Origin: Bog-532 sp965277615
GTDB lineage: Bacteria > Actinomycetota > Actinomycetes > Streptosporangiales > Streptosporangiaceae
Direction of reading: 5' to 3'
NCBI GenBank assembly: GCA_965277615.1
Contig: CBDIDG010000006.1
Location: 1,612,001 to 1,676,000, forward strand
Length of the DNA: 64,000 nucleotides
Positions 16,840-25,438 of the stretch are shown piece after piece (position 1 is the first letter of the stretch; the number at the start of each line of letters is the position of its first letter). The notes beneath the pieces are model-generated. The model made no database searches, was not told where the DNA came from, and worked only from the letters and a program-made list of their open reading frames with translations. The translations under genes and the position numbers were made by a program.

Positions 16840-19374
16840 TCAATCCGGAGCGGAGGAGCGGAGGCGGGAAGGCGCCGTCGTTGCGTGGTTGCGGCTGAGC
16901 TCGAACACGGTCCTGTCACCCACGCTCAGGTTGCGAACGTCGTCGCGGACCGCCGCCCTCACCGAGCGGCTCCCGCCCTCGGCGTGCAGGGCCAGCGTCA
17001 GCTGGTCGCGGGTCAGCGTCACCTGGATCGGGGTCTGCCGGAACTGCATCGAGAACGACAGGCCGCCGAGTTGGCCCGGGAGCCGGGGGTCGAAGCACAG
17101 GACGCCATCGCTGATATAGGTGCCCGCGTAGCTGCGCTGCACAAGGTCGAGCGTCCCCGCCATGACACCCATATGGATGCCTTCCTTCGTCGTACCGCCC
17201 TGAACGTCCTCGGCATCGCTGCGCAGCGCGACCAGGAACCGTTCCCATGAGCTCTCCGGGTCGATGGCGGCGAGGACCCCGGCATGGGTGACGAAACTCA
17301 GCGTGGAGCCGTGCGAGGTGCGCCGGTCGTAGTATGCGACGTTCCGCGGCACCGTGTCGAGGCCGTAGCCGTACCCGAGGCGCCCGAAAATCTCGCGTAG
17401 CTCCTCGTCCCGGAACAGGAAGAACAGCATCACCGTGTCGGCCTGTTTGGTGACTTTGTAACGGTTGGGATCCTTGCCCTCCGCGTGCAGGATCCGGTCG
17501 AGCCGCTGGATGTTGCCGTACTTGGCCCGGTACGCATCCCAGTCCAGCTCTTCGAGGTCCCCATAGCCCTCAAACTGGCTGATGATCCCGTCGTCGTGGA
17601 ACGGGACAAACATCCGGCGGCTCATGTCCCGCCACACCGTCAGCTCGTCATCGCCGATGCCGAGCCGCTCGCGCAACTCTTCCGCTCGGCTCGAGGGCAG
17701 CAACGCCAGCAGCTTGCCAGCGACATCGCACAGCCACGCCACAAAAACGTTGGTGTACGCGTTGTTCCGCAGGCCGCCGTCGGCCGCATCCGGGTACTTG
17801 TCGTGGAACTCGTCTGGGCCCATTACGCCGTGGATCTCGTAACGCTCGCGCTCGGGATTGAAATGCGCGATGGACGCCCAGAAACGGGCGATCTCGAGCA
17901 TCATTTCCGCGCCGTAGTCACGCAGGAATGCCTGGTCATTCGTGGTCTGGTAGTACTGCCAGATGTTCCAGAAGATCGCCGCGTTGACGTGTCGCTGGTT
18001 GTGGCTGAGGTCCGGCTCCCAGAGGCCAGAAACGGGGTTGAGGTGGACCCGCTGTGTCTCCTCAGTTCCCTCGCTGCCGCTCTGCCACGGGAACATCGCG
18101 CCCCGGAATCCTGCCCCCCGCGCCGCCTCCCGGGCCTCGCCCATCCGGCGGTAGCGATACATCAGCAGCCCTCGCGTGACCTCCGGCAGGCGGACGTTGA
18201 AGAACGGGAACGCGTAGAGTTCATCCCAGAACACGTGCCCGCGATAGGCCTCGCCGTTCAGGCCGCGGGCGGGCAGGCCGGCGTCCAGGTCGGCGGTATT
18301 CCGGGAGCAGACCTGCAGGACATGCGCGATATGCAGCCGCAGCAGCAGCTGGACGCCCTCCTCCCCGGACACTCGCACGTCACACACCCGCCACAGCTCC
18401 TCCCACGCCGCGGCGTGCCGCTCGAACGAGGCGGCGAAATCAGTGTGCCGCGCCACGGACGTGGCCGCCTTAACCAGCGTGTCGCTGACCGCCGGGTCCC
18501 GGGATGTGTAGAACGTCACCATCTTCTCGATCTGCGTCGCCTCGCCCTGGCTTACGTCGAAGGCCAGGACCTGCTGGATGTAGTCCTCCATCTGGTAGAG
18601 CCGCCGCTCGACCTGGATTGGCCGATCGCCGCGGAACACGCGGGCGCGGGCTGCATGGCTGACGTACAGGTTCGACTGCCGGGTCTCGGTCTTCAGCGCG
18701 ATAACCTCGGGCCCGAGCGTCCGCGGGCCCACAGGGTTTAGGTGGCGGCCCTCCAGCTGCCGGTAGCGGGCGACCCCGGCGTTGCTCACCCGGCCGTCGA
18801 TCGCCGTGACCACCTCGACGCGCCCCGACCAGTTCCCCGGGATGAGCGTCCACTCGATCCCTCCGTGATGGGCGCCGGCCATACTAACGAAGCGGCGGCT
18901 GTGCAGCGTCGTCTCACGGCCCTCATGATCACGGAACGAGAGGTGGCGGATCACAGTCGCGAACCGCATGTCAAGTTCATGGCGGTAACTGAGCAGCTCC
19001 ACGTCGGCGAGCCGGATCACGTCCCCGCCCTCGATACGCAACTGGAGGACCAGCCAGTTCGGCAGGTTGACGAGGTCCTCGTTGAGTACGGGCAGCCCGC
19101 CTAGGATCGTCGTCTCGCGGTTGTAGCCGCCATGCACGTAGGTGCCGGGATAGTGCACGCCGTCGGCGTCCTCCCACTCGGCCGCGCCGCGTGCGCACAG
19201 GTAACCGTTGCCCGTCGAGGTCAGCGCCTCGCGAACACCCTCAGCCCCGGGATCAAAGCCGTCATATGCGAACAAGAAACCGTCCACGACACCTCCTGCC
19301 GGCCTAGCCGCCTTCGCGGTCACCGACGGCGGGCCGGCCGCGTCGAGGGTGTACCCATTCCACTGGTTCTGCAT
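16840..19374 (-). CDS. Glycoside hydrolase family 65 disaccharide phosphorylase
   Basis: This 844-residue protein matches GH65 inverting phosphorylases, which split alpha-glucosides such as maltose, trehalose or kojibiose with phosphate to give beta-glucose 1-phosphate. Layout: beta-sandwich (about 30-300), (alpha/alpha)6 barrel with GLNGEAYRGHVFWDELYAFP, catalytic Glu522 in HGVMGPDEFHDKYP, KQADTVML, and the phosphate-site SHGSTLS, then a small C-terminal sheet. No signal peptide, so cytoplasmic. A PfkB kinase gene lies 93 bp upstream on the same strand. The last residues abut the integrase remnant and may be altered. Exact substrate not determinable. Confidence 0.9.
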   Translation of the reverse strand: MQNQWNGYTLDAAGPPSVTAKAARPAGGVVDGFLFAYDGFDPGAEGVREALTSTGNGYLCARGAAEWEDADGVHYPGTYVHGGYNRETTILGGLPVLNEDLVNLPNWLVLQLRIEGGDVIRLADVELLSYRHELDMRFATVIRHLSFRDHEGRETTLHSRRFVSMAGAHHGGIEWTLIPGNWSGRVEVVTAIDGRVSNAGVARYRQLEGRHLNPVGPRTLGPEVIALKTETRQSNLYVSHAARARVFRGDRPIQVERRLYQMEDYIQQVLAFDVSQGEATQIEKMVTFYTSRDPAVSDTLVKAATSVARHTDFAASFERHAAAWEELWRVCDVRVSGEEGVQLLLRLHIAHVLQVCSRNTADLDAGLPARGLNGEAYRGHVFWDELYAFPFFNVRLPEVTRGLLMYRYRRMGEAREAARGAGFRGAMFPWQSGSEGTEETQRVHLNPVSGLWEPDLSHNQRHVNAAIFWNIWQYYQTTNDQAFLRDYGAEMMLEIARFWASIAHFNPERERYEIHGVMGPDEFHDKYPDAADGGLRNNAYTNVFVAWLCDVAGKLLALLPSSRAEELRERLGIGDDELTVWRDMSRRMFVPFHDDGIISQFEGYGDLEELDWDAYRAKYGNIQRLDRILHAEGKDPNRYKVTKQADTVMLFFLFRDEELREIFGRLGYGYGLDTVPRNVAYYDRRTSHGSTLSFVTHAGVLAAIDPESSWERFLVALRSDAEDVQGGTTKEGIHMGVMAGTLDLVQRSYAGTYISDGVLCFDPRLPGQLGGLSFSMQFRQTPIQVTLTRDQLTLALHAEGGSRSVRAAVRDDVRNLSVGDRTVFELSRNHATTAPSRLRSSAPD

Positions 19375-19467
19375 GTGCCCGACGGAGGCGCCAATGGATA
19401 CGGTCCCCAGTGCGGCAGCGAAGCCGTCCTCGACGATCAGCCAACCGGAATCCGTACCGCCGGGAGT

Positions 19468-20481
19468 TCAGGAAAGTTCCTCCTGCGGTCGAGGGCCGTA
19501 CGCCGCATGGATCTGCCGCTCGGTTTCCTCTCGTGGCAGGTAGACGTTCAGTTCCGTGCCGGTGCAGCGCTGAGCGCCCATCGCGTTCCCGTACTGACAG
19601 GCCACGATGTAATCCCGGTACGCGAGGTAGCCGTAGGCCAGCCCCGCGGCGAACGAGTCGCCGGCACCGGTCGTGTCCACGACATGCTCCACCTCGATGC
19701 GATCCACGAACTCCTCGGCGATCCCGCCGGAGTCGCTCCTGTAGAAGACCACGCAGCCGCGCTCATCAAGGGTCACGCATACCGCCCCGACACCGCGGTC
19801 CAGGCAGTGACGTGCCAGGTCGCGCAGTTCTTCATCGCCCAGCCGGGGCGGATCAGCCGTCACCTCCACCGATTGGGCGAGCCACGCCGAGCTCGCTTCG
19901 TCAAGGTTCATCTTCAGGATGTCGGTGTACGGAAGCCATACGTCCCGGTCGGCCCACACCCGCGGATGGCGCTTGCCGCTGCGGGTCAGCGTGATCGCCG
20001 GGCCGTGGGCGTCCAGCACCACGGTTGCCCGGCTGTGCTCCTTGATGTGCCGCAGCGTCGGCTGCCCCACCTCGTAGTCCGTGATCGGGACACAGACGAA
20101 CATGTCGGCGTCGAGCACCTGGTCGACGTCGGCCGGCAGGATCGGGTTCATGAAGCTCGCCTGCCGCTCGACGCGACGATTCTGGTCAACATAGCGCAGC
20201 TCGACGACGTCCCCCTGGTCGGCCGACGACGTTATACCGGAGGTGTCAATATTCGGGAAGGCTCCCAGGATCTGCTTGACCGGACCCTCGTCTCGCCGGC
20301 GGACGTGTGATATCGGGACGATCGTGTCGCCAACATCCAGCAGAGCCGAGAGGGCAACCGCCGTATATATGACGCAGCCGTACTTCTCGAACCGCTCACC
20401 GGTATGGGTCACCACTTGGTCGCGAGGGATCGGCCCCAGCACCGCAACCTTACGACTCCCCCGGCTTTTCATGTCATTCAT
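19468..20481 (-). CDS. PfkB family carbohydrate kinase
   Basis: This 337-residue kinase carries the PfkB signature VDTTGAGDSFAAGLAYGYLA near residue 270, with the catalytic Asp and anion hole, and a plain PfkB fold before it. It phosphorylates a sugar or nucleoside; specificity is not visible. ATG 20481 has GGAGG 9 nt upstream. It precedes the GH65 phosphorylase gene, suggesting a small sugar-salvage cassette in which one product or a related sugar is phosphorylated. Palindromes upstream suggest local control. Confidence 0.85.
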   Translation of the reverse strand: MNDMKSRGSRKVAVLGPIPRDQVVTHTGERFEKYGCVIYTAVALSALLDVGDTIVPISHVRRRDEGPVKQILGAFPNIDTSGITSSADQGDVVELRYVDQNRRVERQASFMNPILPADVDQVLDADMFVCVPITDYEVGQPTLRHIKEHSRATVVLDAHGPAITLTRSGKRHPRVWADRDVWLPYTDILKMNLDEASSAWLAQSVEVTADPPRLGDEELRDLARHCLDRGVGAVCVTLDERGCVVFYRSDSGGIAEEFVDRIEVEHVVDTTGAGDSFAAGLAYGYLAYRDYIVACQYGNAMGAQRCTGTELNVYLPREETERQIHAAYGPRPQEELS

Positions 20482-20569
20482 TCACGGACACCTCCGGCGA
20501 CATGCGCTCATATGGTCCTCCAGCTAGTCAACAACACGCCGTCTGACAATTGCAGCCCAGGCCAGTGGC

Positions 20570-20633
20570 GTTGGCCAACACTTGAGAGTTGTGCGCCCAG
20601 GTCCGGCCCGGCGACCCTGGGCGCTTGGCCAAG
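20570..20633. promoter_or_regulatory. Paired palindromes upstream of kinase/phosphorylase genes
   Basis: Two 10-bp palindromes, GTTGGCCAAC (20570) and CTTGGCCAAG (20624), lie about 90-150 bp upstream of the PfkB start. Between them GCGCCCAGG and CCTGGGCGC form a 9-bp stem. This arrangement fits a repressor operator pair; no matching regulator is nearby. Confidence 0.4.
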
Positions 20634-20674
20634 AGCCCAGTTCACCCTGGCGGCGCCATGCAGGGCGGCCTGAA

Positions 20675-20724
20675 CTTCCCTGACACGGAACAGGTCACGA
20701 GTTCAGGTCTTGCACCGCCCACCA
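20675..20724 (+). other. tRNA-Val(GAC) 3' fragment, old attachment site
   Basis: CTTCCCTGACACGG is the anticodon arm of an actinomycete tRNA-Val (anticodon GAC). A slightly decayed T arm follows, ending in CCGCCCACCA. The 5' half of a tRNA is absent, so this is a duplicated att, not a gene. A type C integrase remnant begins about 20 bp further. Confidence 0.6.
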
Positions 20725-20744
20725 ATTAGGCGGGTTCGGCCAGG

Positions 20745-21118
20745 AAAAGGTGCCCAGCGCCGAGGCTCCACGCAGCCCGCCGTGGTACGGCCTGGTTCCG
20801 ATGCGCTGCTGTACCCCACCGGATCGCTGATGTCTTCAAGCCGGACACGCGGCTGAGAATGGACACGAACGAGTGCCGCAGCTCACGAGGCGTCCAGGTC
20901 CTGCCGAGTCTGCGGCCTTGGTGATCTTGTGGAACTCCTTCCATACGTGCCACGATCGAGTGGCGTCCCGTCCTCGCGGCAGAACACGAGATCATGCTCC
21001 TCCCACAACTCCCCCGCCGCGAGCCGTTCCGCAGCCTGGCGAGTGTGATGCGCTCGGAGCGCCTCGATCACCTGAGTGGGCAACTCCAGGACGGGCCGAC
21101 CTCTTGAACTTGGTGTCA
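20745..21118 (-). pseudogene. Tyrosine integrase remnant (type C, second copy)
   Basis: Minus-strand segments in shifting frames read LPTQVIEALRAHHTRQAAER, ELWEEHDLVFCREDGTPLDR and TPRELRHSFVSILS, matching the remnant at 16457-16830 closely. Frame changes after TPLDR and the loss of the C-terminal tyrosine segment show it is dead. It lies next to the tRNA-Val fragment, so it once integrated at a different tRNA from its sister. Confidence 0.75.
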
Positions 21119-21148
21119 CCCCTGACCCGCACGGACCGGTACACGGCC

Positions 21149-21541
21149 ACGGTGCCCTACGGCGAGTGGCTGCGCCGCGAGCGGCGCAGGCGTGACGCCC
21201 GCGATCAGCTCGGCTGGGCGTACGAAATTTTCGACTCGGTCGGCGCCGCGGCGTTTGCCGAACGGTCGCGCATCGAGCTGCGGGCAACCGGCGGGCACGC
21301 CCGGCCGCGCACCGTCCAGACGCCGGATACCCTGACCGCGCAAGAAGCGCTGATCGCCCGCCTGGCCGGCGACGGCGCCTCCAACCCGCAGATCGCCGCG
21401 CAGCTGTTCATCAGCCCCGCCACCGTCGCCTACCACCTGCGGAAAGTTTTCACCAAGCTCGGCATCAGCTCACGCAACCAGCTTGCTCCCGCGCTTCCCG
21501 CCCGACAAGTCGCAGCACCGCTGGTCCCGCCGCAGGACTGA
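21149..21541 (+). pseudogene. C-terminal fragment of a LAL-type LuxR regulator
   Basis: The frame encodes YGEWLRRERRRRDARDQLGW, AAAFAERSRIELRATG and a complete LuxR helix-turn-helix (LTAQEALIARLAGDGASNPQ, then YHLRKVFTKLGISSRNQL). This is the end of a roughly 900-residue AAA-ATPase regulator like those at 29.7, 33.5 and 55.7 kb. The ATPase and repeat regions are gone, cut at the integrase remnant junction at about 21120. Confidence 0.8.
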
Positions 21542-22101
21542 TCCCAGGCAGATCTGCGCACCGCGGCGGCCGTCCCGGCGTGGCCGGCTATCAACACGCT
21601 ATCCACCACCGGGCCACGGCTATCAATCCCGGCGGATGCGCACCGGACCTAGCGTCGATGTCATGCCTCAACCGTCTGTGCGGCATGGCGGGCGTGACGC
21701 TCGCGTAGGCATTCCACAAATTGCTCTACACCGGAGAAAAGCATGTGTCAGCATCAGCCGCGGTGCCCGGAATGGCCCGCACCTGACCACCTCGCAGCAC
21801 GGATAGTAGCCGATCATCCCAGGCAGGGCTGGTGCATAGTCACTTTGCGAGCCGTCTGCATAGCCACTGTCTATCTGCACATTGGCCAAGACACTTGTTT
21901 TCCGCGATGTCCGCGCGCCTACCCTTTGGTGAACTTCTCTAGGCGCCGCAAGACTTTCAGTAGTCAAAGTGATCCTGCTCATATCTAGCTGACCGTCAAC
22001 ATCAATTCACGGCGTTTCACCCGTATTTGTGTCGAGAGTGATTTAAGCGGAGCTGGCGTAGATCATCGCGCCAGACGGGAGATGAACGAGATGGCAAGTC
22101 C
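21542..22101. other. 560-bp intergenic region before ECF sigma gene
   Basis: No gene is supported. The right half is AT-richer than its surroundings and should contain the sigma-factor promoter. A 9-bp direct repeat GGCTATCAA occurs at 21586 and 21618. Confidence 0.4.
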
Positions 22102-22719
22102 ATGATCAGCAAAGTGTCAGGCCGCACCAAGCTGGCCGCGGGTGCAGGCGTCGCGCTGGGCGAGCAGTCCGATGAGGTGCTGCTCGCCGGCCTGGGCGCG
22201 GGCGATTCCGACCTCGCGGTCACATTCGTGCGACGGTTCCAGCGGATCGTTTTCGGCACTGCGCAGGCCGTTACCGGCGACCCGGCCACCGCCGAGGACG
22301 TCGCACAGCGTGCCTTCGAGCAGGCGTGGCGGCACGCGTCGGTGTATGACTCACGACGCGGCTCCGTCCGGGCGTGGCTCGCCACGATCACGCGCAACCT
22401 GGCGATCGACACCGTCCGCGCGCGAACGGCGGTGCCGATGGACCCGGACGACCTGCCGATCGTCCTTGCCGCTATGACCGAGAACCCGGAGCAGGCAACG
22501 GTCGCCCACGACAGCGCGGAACGGCTGCGCAAGGCCCTCGCCGGACTGCCCGCCCGGCAGGCACGGGCGGTGGCGATGTCCGGGATCTACGGCCTGACCG
22601 GGCGGCAAGTCGCCGATACCGAGAGGATTCCCCTCGGTACGGCAAAGACGCGGATTCGGGACGGTATGCAGAAACTGCGGGCCGCCTACCTTCCCGAGAT
22701 AGCAGCGGGCCATGAATGA
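22102..22719 (+). CDS. ECF-type RNA polymerase sigma factor
   Basis: The 205-residue protein has sigma region 2 (FVRRFQRIVFGTAQAVTGDP, DVAQRAFEQAWRHASVYDSR, VRAWLATITRNLAIDTVRAR) and region 4 (LPARQARAVAMSGIYGLTGR followed by LGTAKTRIRDGMQKLRAAYL). It would direct core polymerase to its own regulon. The stop overlaps the ATG of a cognate anti-sigma gene that is cut after 25 codons, so this factor may be released from its normal control. The regulon is not visible. Confidence 0.88.
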   Translation: MISKVSGRTKLAAGAGVALGEQSDEVLLAGLGAGDSDLAVTFVRRFQRIVFGTAQAVTGDPATAEDVAQRAFEQAWRHASVYDSRRGSVRAWLATITRNLAIDTVRARTAVPMDPDDLPIVLAAMTENPEQATVAHDSAERLRKALAGLPARQARAVAMSGIYGLTGRQVADTERIPLGTAKTRIRDGMQKLRAAYLPEIAAGHE

Positions 22720-22789
22720 GCACAACGACGTGACCTGCGCAGACCCGCATGACGTGGCCGCCGAGCTGGCGCTCGGCGTTGCTCACTGA
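22712..22789 (+). pseudogene. Anti-sigma factor, N-terminal stub
   Basis: ATG 22712 overlaps the sigma gene. The 25 codons MNEHNDVTCADPHDVAAELA LGVAH match the start of membrane anti-sigma factors paired with this sigma type, then hit TGA and TAG. The membrane and sensor parts are missing. The breakpoint is about 100 bp from a dispersed hairpin repeat. Confidence 0.65.
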
Positions 22790-22890
22790 TAGCAGGTCGC
22801 GGGCGCGACGTGGCCGTCATCTCCAGGGACATCGAGTCGTTGTTGATCTTGGTTGGCATGGGGGCCCCTTTCCCGCCCGCAGAAACCACG

Positions 22891-22930
22891 GGGAGCCAGG
22901 AACGTGAGCCAACGCAGATCGGCTCATCGG
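22891..22930. repeat. Dispersed hairpin repeat, copy 1 (most diverged)
   Basis: GGGAGCCAGGAACGTGAGCC followed by AACGCAGATC matches the left two-thirds of the copies at 26651, 42159 and 52854, with several substitutions. Confidence 0.7.
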
Positions 22931-22942
22931 CCGTATCGCTGG

Positions 22943-23506
22943 CTAGAACTGTGCCTTGAGTTCGTCGGTCTCCTGCGCCAGGTCCTGAAGCTGGGCGTAT
23001 GCCGGGTTCTCGCGGATGCGGCCAACCGCCCACCGCAGGACTTCCGCGCGACTGGTCGCGACGCCCGCCATGATCAGCGCGTCAACAGTCGCCAGGTCAG
23101 TAGGCCCCAGCAGGGTCGCCACCCGAGTAAAGTCCGGCATGGCCTCCAGCACGTTGAGCCGGTTCCCCAGGAAGCTTCTCACGTGCCCCCAGTCCGGCCT
23201 CGAAGGCATGGCCTGCCGTTCGGGCGTATCGGGAAAGAACTCGATCCACGCGATGGCCGGCAGCAGCCCGTCATGCAGCCTGTCGAGCCCCTCGCTGTTG
23301 GCCTTGAACCAGCCGTCCAGCGTCTCCTTGCTGTCCCAGTTCTCCTCCAGTCTGCCTGCCCGGTCGATGAAAACCCGGACCGCAGTCTCCCCAGGCTCGA
23401 CAGCCGGATCGTCACCGTACCCAAGCACATCCACCCGGGCGAACGTGCCCTCGGGGAAAGCTGACAGCAATTTGTTCTTCACCGCGTTAGCTATCGCCTC
23501 GTCCAC
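22943..23506 (-). CDS. Conserved hypothetical protein
   Basis: GTG 23506 is preceded by AGGAGG at 5-nt spacing, giving a 187-residue soluble protein; a longer frame without a ribosome site begins 24 codons earlier. The N-terminal half is a mixed alpha/beta unit (GTFARVDVLGYGDDPAVEPG, AVRVFIDRAGRLEENWDSKE). The C-terminal segment VDALIMAGVATSRAEVLRWA resembles a ribbon-helix-helix-like stretch seen in many actinomycete proteins of unknown role. No function assigned. It lies beside the dispersed repeat. Confidence 0.6.
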   Translation of the reverse strand: MDEAIANAVKNKLLSAFPEGTFARVDVLGYGDDPAVEPGETAVRVFIDRAGRLEENWDSKETLDGWFKANSEGLDRLHDGLLPAIAWIEFFPDTPERQAMPSRPDWGHVRSFLGNRLNVLEAMPDFTRVATLLGPTDLATVDALIMAGVATSRAEVLRWAVGRIRENPAYAQLQDLAQETDELKAQF

Positions 23507-23841
23507 GGGATCCTCCTGAAGGTGACCGTCCGCTACAGGTTGCACGGGCGTCAGCAACCTAGCAGCAGGAGCAGACAAGGCGATTCCGCGTGACGCTTAT
23601 GGCTGGAATGGCTTGCCTCAGGCGCCCCCCAGGCTCACGGGCGGATCGAAAGTGGGCGCACCTGCCGCAGAACGACGGTGCGAGGAATAGGGCTGCACCC
23701 GAACTGAAATCGGGCTACGCCGTCCGCTCCACAACCTCGGCACCTATCGGGTGAAGGCCCCACACTCACAGGCACCTCGTGCCGTCAGCCCGGGAGTGCG
23801 GCCGCCGACGTAATCCGGCCGAGCCGTGGCCAACGGCGAGC
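23507..23841. other. Gene-poor stretch with 36-bp repeat
   Basis: About 335 bp without a supported gene; it contains the second copy of the 36-bp repeat (23727-23762) downstream of the asparagine synthetase gene. Confidence 0.5.
23727..23762. repeat. 36-bp dispersed repeat, copy 2
   Basis: Identical over 36 bp to 15839-15874, same orientation, unrelated flanks. Confidence 0.7.
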
Positions 23842-25416
23842 TCAGCGCACCGCCCGCCGCCGCAGGGCACCGACGGCGTTCCAGCGCAGCGCCCCGGCCA
23901 GGTCGCGGGCGTGCTCAGTCATCGAGTAGTCGGGTTGGCTGTCTACGTCGCGCAGGGCCCGGTCCAGGTCCAGCCCGTGCTGTTCAAGGACGATCGAGAA
24001 GTCTCGCCGCATCGGGCCGAGCTGATCATAGCCAAACGAGCGGTAGATACGCGGAAACTGGGACCGGTAAAGCCGGACCCGTTCATGCAGGCCCGATGAG
24101 TGCGAGAGCGGGTTCTTCGGCCGCTTCCGGACATACTCCGGCAGGATGTCGGCGAAAGCGTGCCGCAGGATCCACTTGTCCTGCCCGTCGTGCTGCTTCA
24201 GCTCAATCGGCAGCCGCATGGCCAGCCGGACCAGCGCGAGATCGAGGAAAGGCACCCGGGTTTCCACCCCCTGGCCCATGCTGGTGCGATCCACCCGCTG
24301 CAGCTCGGTCCGCCCCAGGTTGTGCAGCTTGTGCTGGAACAGCCGCTGCCGCAGAACCGGATCGGGCTGCCGGTACATCTCATAGCCGCCGAACAGCTCG
24401 TCCGAACCATCGCCGCACAGCACGACCTTGACGCCGCGGCGGTGCACGTGGTCGAACAGCCGCCGGGAGATGACCGCGTTGATGATGTCGCCGTACTCGG
24501 TCAGCTCGGACATCCGGATGGCCTCCCGGACGTCGGTATACCGGATGCTGCCCGGGGCCAGTTCAATGACCTCGTGCTCGACGCCGAGGTCGCGGGTCAC
24601 CCGGCGGGCGTACGCCACGTCGTCGCTGTCGGGTGCGCCGATCGTGAACGCCACACAATCCGGGTGCTGGTCCCGCACGTGCAGCAGGGTCAGCGTGCTG
24701 TCCAGGCCACCGGAGAAGATGACGCCCACGGTCAGGTCAGTGTCCAGCCGGACCCGGATGCTGTCCTCCACCGCGGCCCGGACCAGCCGGGTCGCCTCGA
24801 CCGGATCGGTGATGGGCTCATCGCCGTCGCCGATGGTCAGCAGGTCAACGTACGCGCTGACGGCGGGATCGGTGTCCGGGGCGCCCCAGCCGTGATGGCC
24901 GGGCGGGACTTCGCTGATCGGGCCGCCCGCCGGGACCAGCGCCTTGAGCTCGGATGCGACGTACAGATGACCGTGCTGCCGGGACCAGTAGAGCGGTTTG
25001 ACCCCTAGCGGATCACGGGCCAGATAAACCCGGTCCCCGGCCCGGTCGGCCACCGCGAACGCGAACTCGCCGCGCAACTGGTGCACCGCCTGGTCGCCCC
25101 ATTCGAGGAACGCTTCCAGAACCACCTCGGTGTCGCTATCGCTGCGCAGCTCGTGGCCGCGGGCGGCCAGGTCGGCCCGCACCTCCCGGAAGTTGTAGAT
25201 CTCGCCGTTGTAGCAAACCGCCCACCGGCCGTCCGTTGAGTGCCACGGCTGGACCGCCCGTTCCCGGTCGACGATCTTCAGCCGCTGGGTGCCGAGCAGG
25301 TGCCGGTCATCGCTGAGCGTCTCGCGGACGTCACCGCGCGGTGCGATCGCGTTCAGCATCTGGTCGAACAAACCCGCATCCGGAACCGGCCCCACGATCA
25401 GCGCGATACCGCACAT
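23842..25416 (-). CDS. asnB: Asparagine synthetase (glutamine-hydrolysing), AsnB-like
   Basis: The 524-residue amidotransferase starts MCGIALIVG, leaving Cys2 as the glutaminase nucleophile after Met removal. The N-terminal Ntn domain includes YNGEIYNFREVRADL and DSDTEVVLEAF; the ATP-pyrophosphatase domain has SGGLDSTLTLLHVR and GDGSDELFGGYEMYRQ. It converts aspartate and glutamine to asparagine and glutamate, or amidates another substrate. GGGAGAGGAA precedes the ATG. It is somewhat shorter than the usual class B enzymes (about 600). It follows an M15-like peptidase gene by 22 bp, so the two are probably co-transcribed; in such pairs the enzyme may modify a peptide or cell-wall product. Confidence 0.9.
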   Translation of the reverse strand: MCGIALIVGPVPDAGLFDQMLNAIAPRGDVRETLSDDRHLLGTQRLKIVDRERAVQPWHSTDGRWAVCYNGEIYNFREVRADLAARGHELRSDSDTEVVLEAFLEWGDQAVHQLRGEFAFAVADRAGDRVYLARDPLGVKPLYWSRQHGHLYVASELKALVPAGGPISEVPPGHHGWGAPDTDPAVSAYVDLLTIGDGDEPITDPVEATRLVRAAVEDSIRVRLDTDLTVGVIFSGGLDSTLTLLHVRDQHPDCVAFTIGAPDSDDVAYARRVTRDLGVEHEVIELAPGSIRYTDVREAIRMSELTEYGDIINAVISRRLFDHVHRRGVKVVLCGDGSDELFGGYEMYRQPDPVLRQRLFQHKLHNLGRTELQRVDRTSMGQGVETRVPFLDLALVRLAMRLPIELKQHDGQDKWILRHAFADILPEYVRKRPKNPLSHSSGLHERVRLYRSQFPRIYRSFGYDQLGPMRRDFSIVLEQHGLDLDRALRDVDSQPDYSMTEHARDLAGALRWNAVGALRRRAVR

Positions 25417-25438
25417 ACCAATTCCTCTCCCGGCCGCG

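Noticed and set aside
22790..22859. Small minus-strand peptide MPTKINNDSMSLEMTATSRP as a RiPP precursor
   Set aside because: It has a plausible GAAAGGGG ribosome site, but it runs straight into the anti-sigma junction, has no modifying enzyme nearby and no recognisable leader or core.
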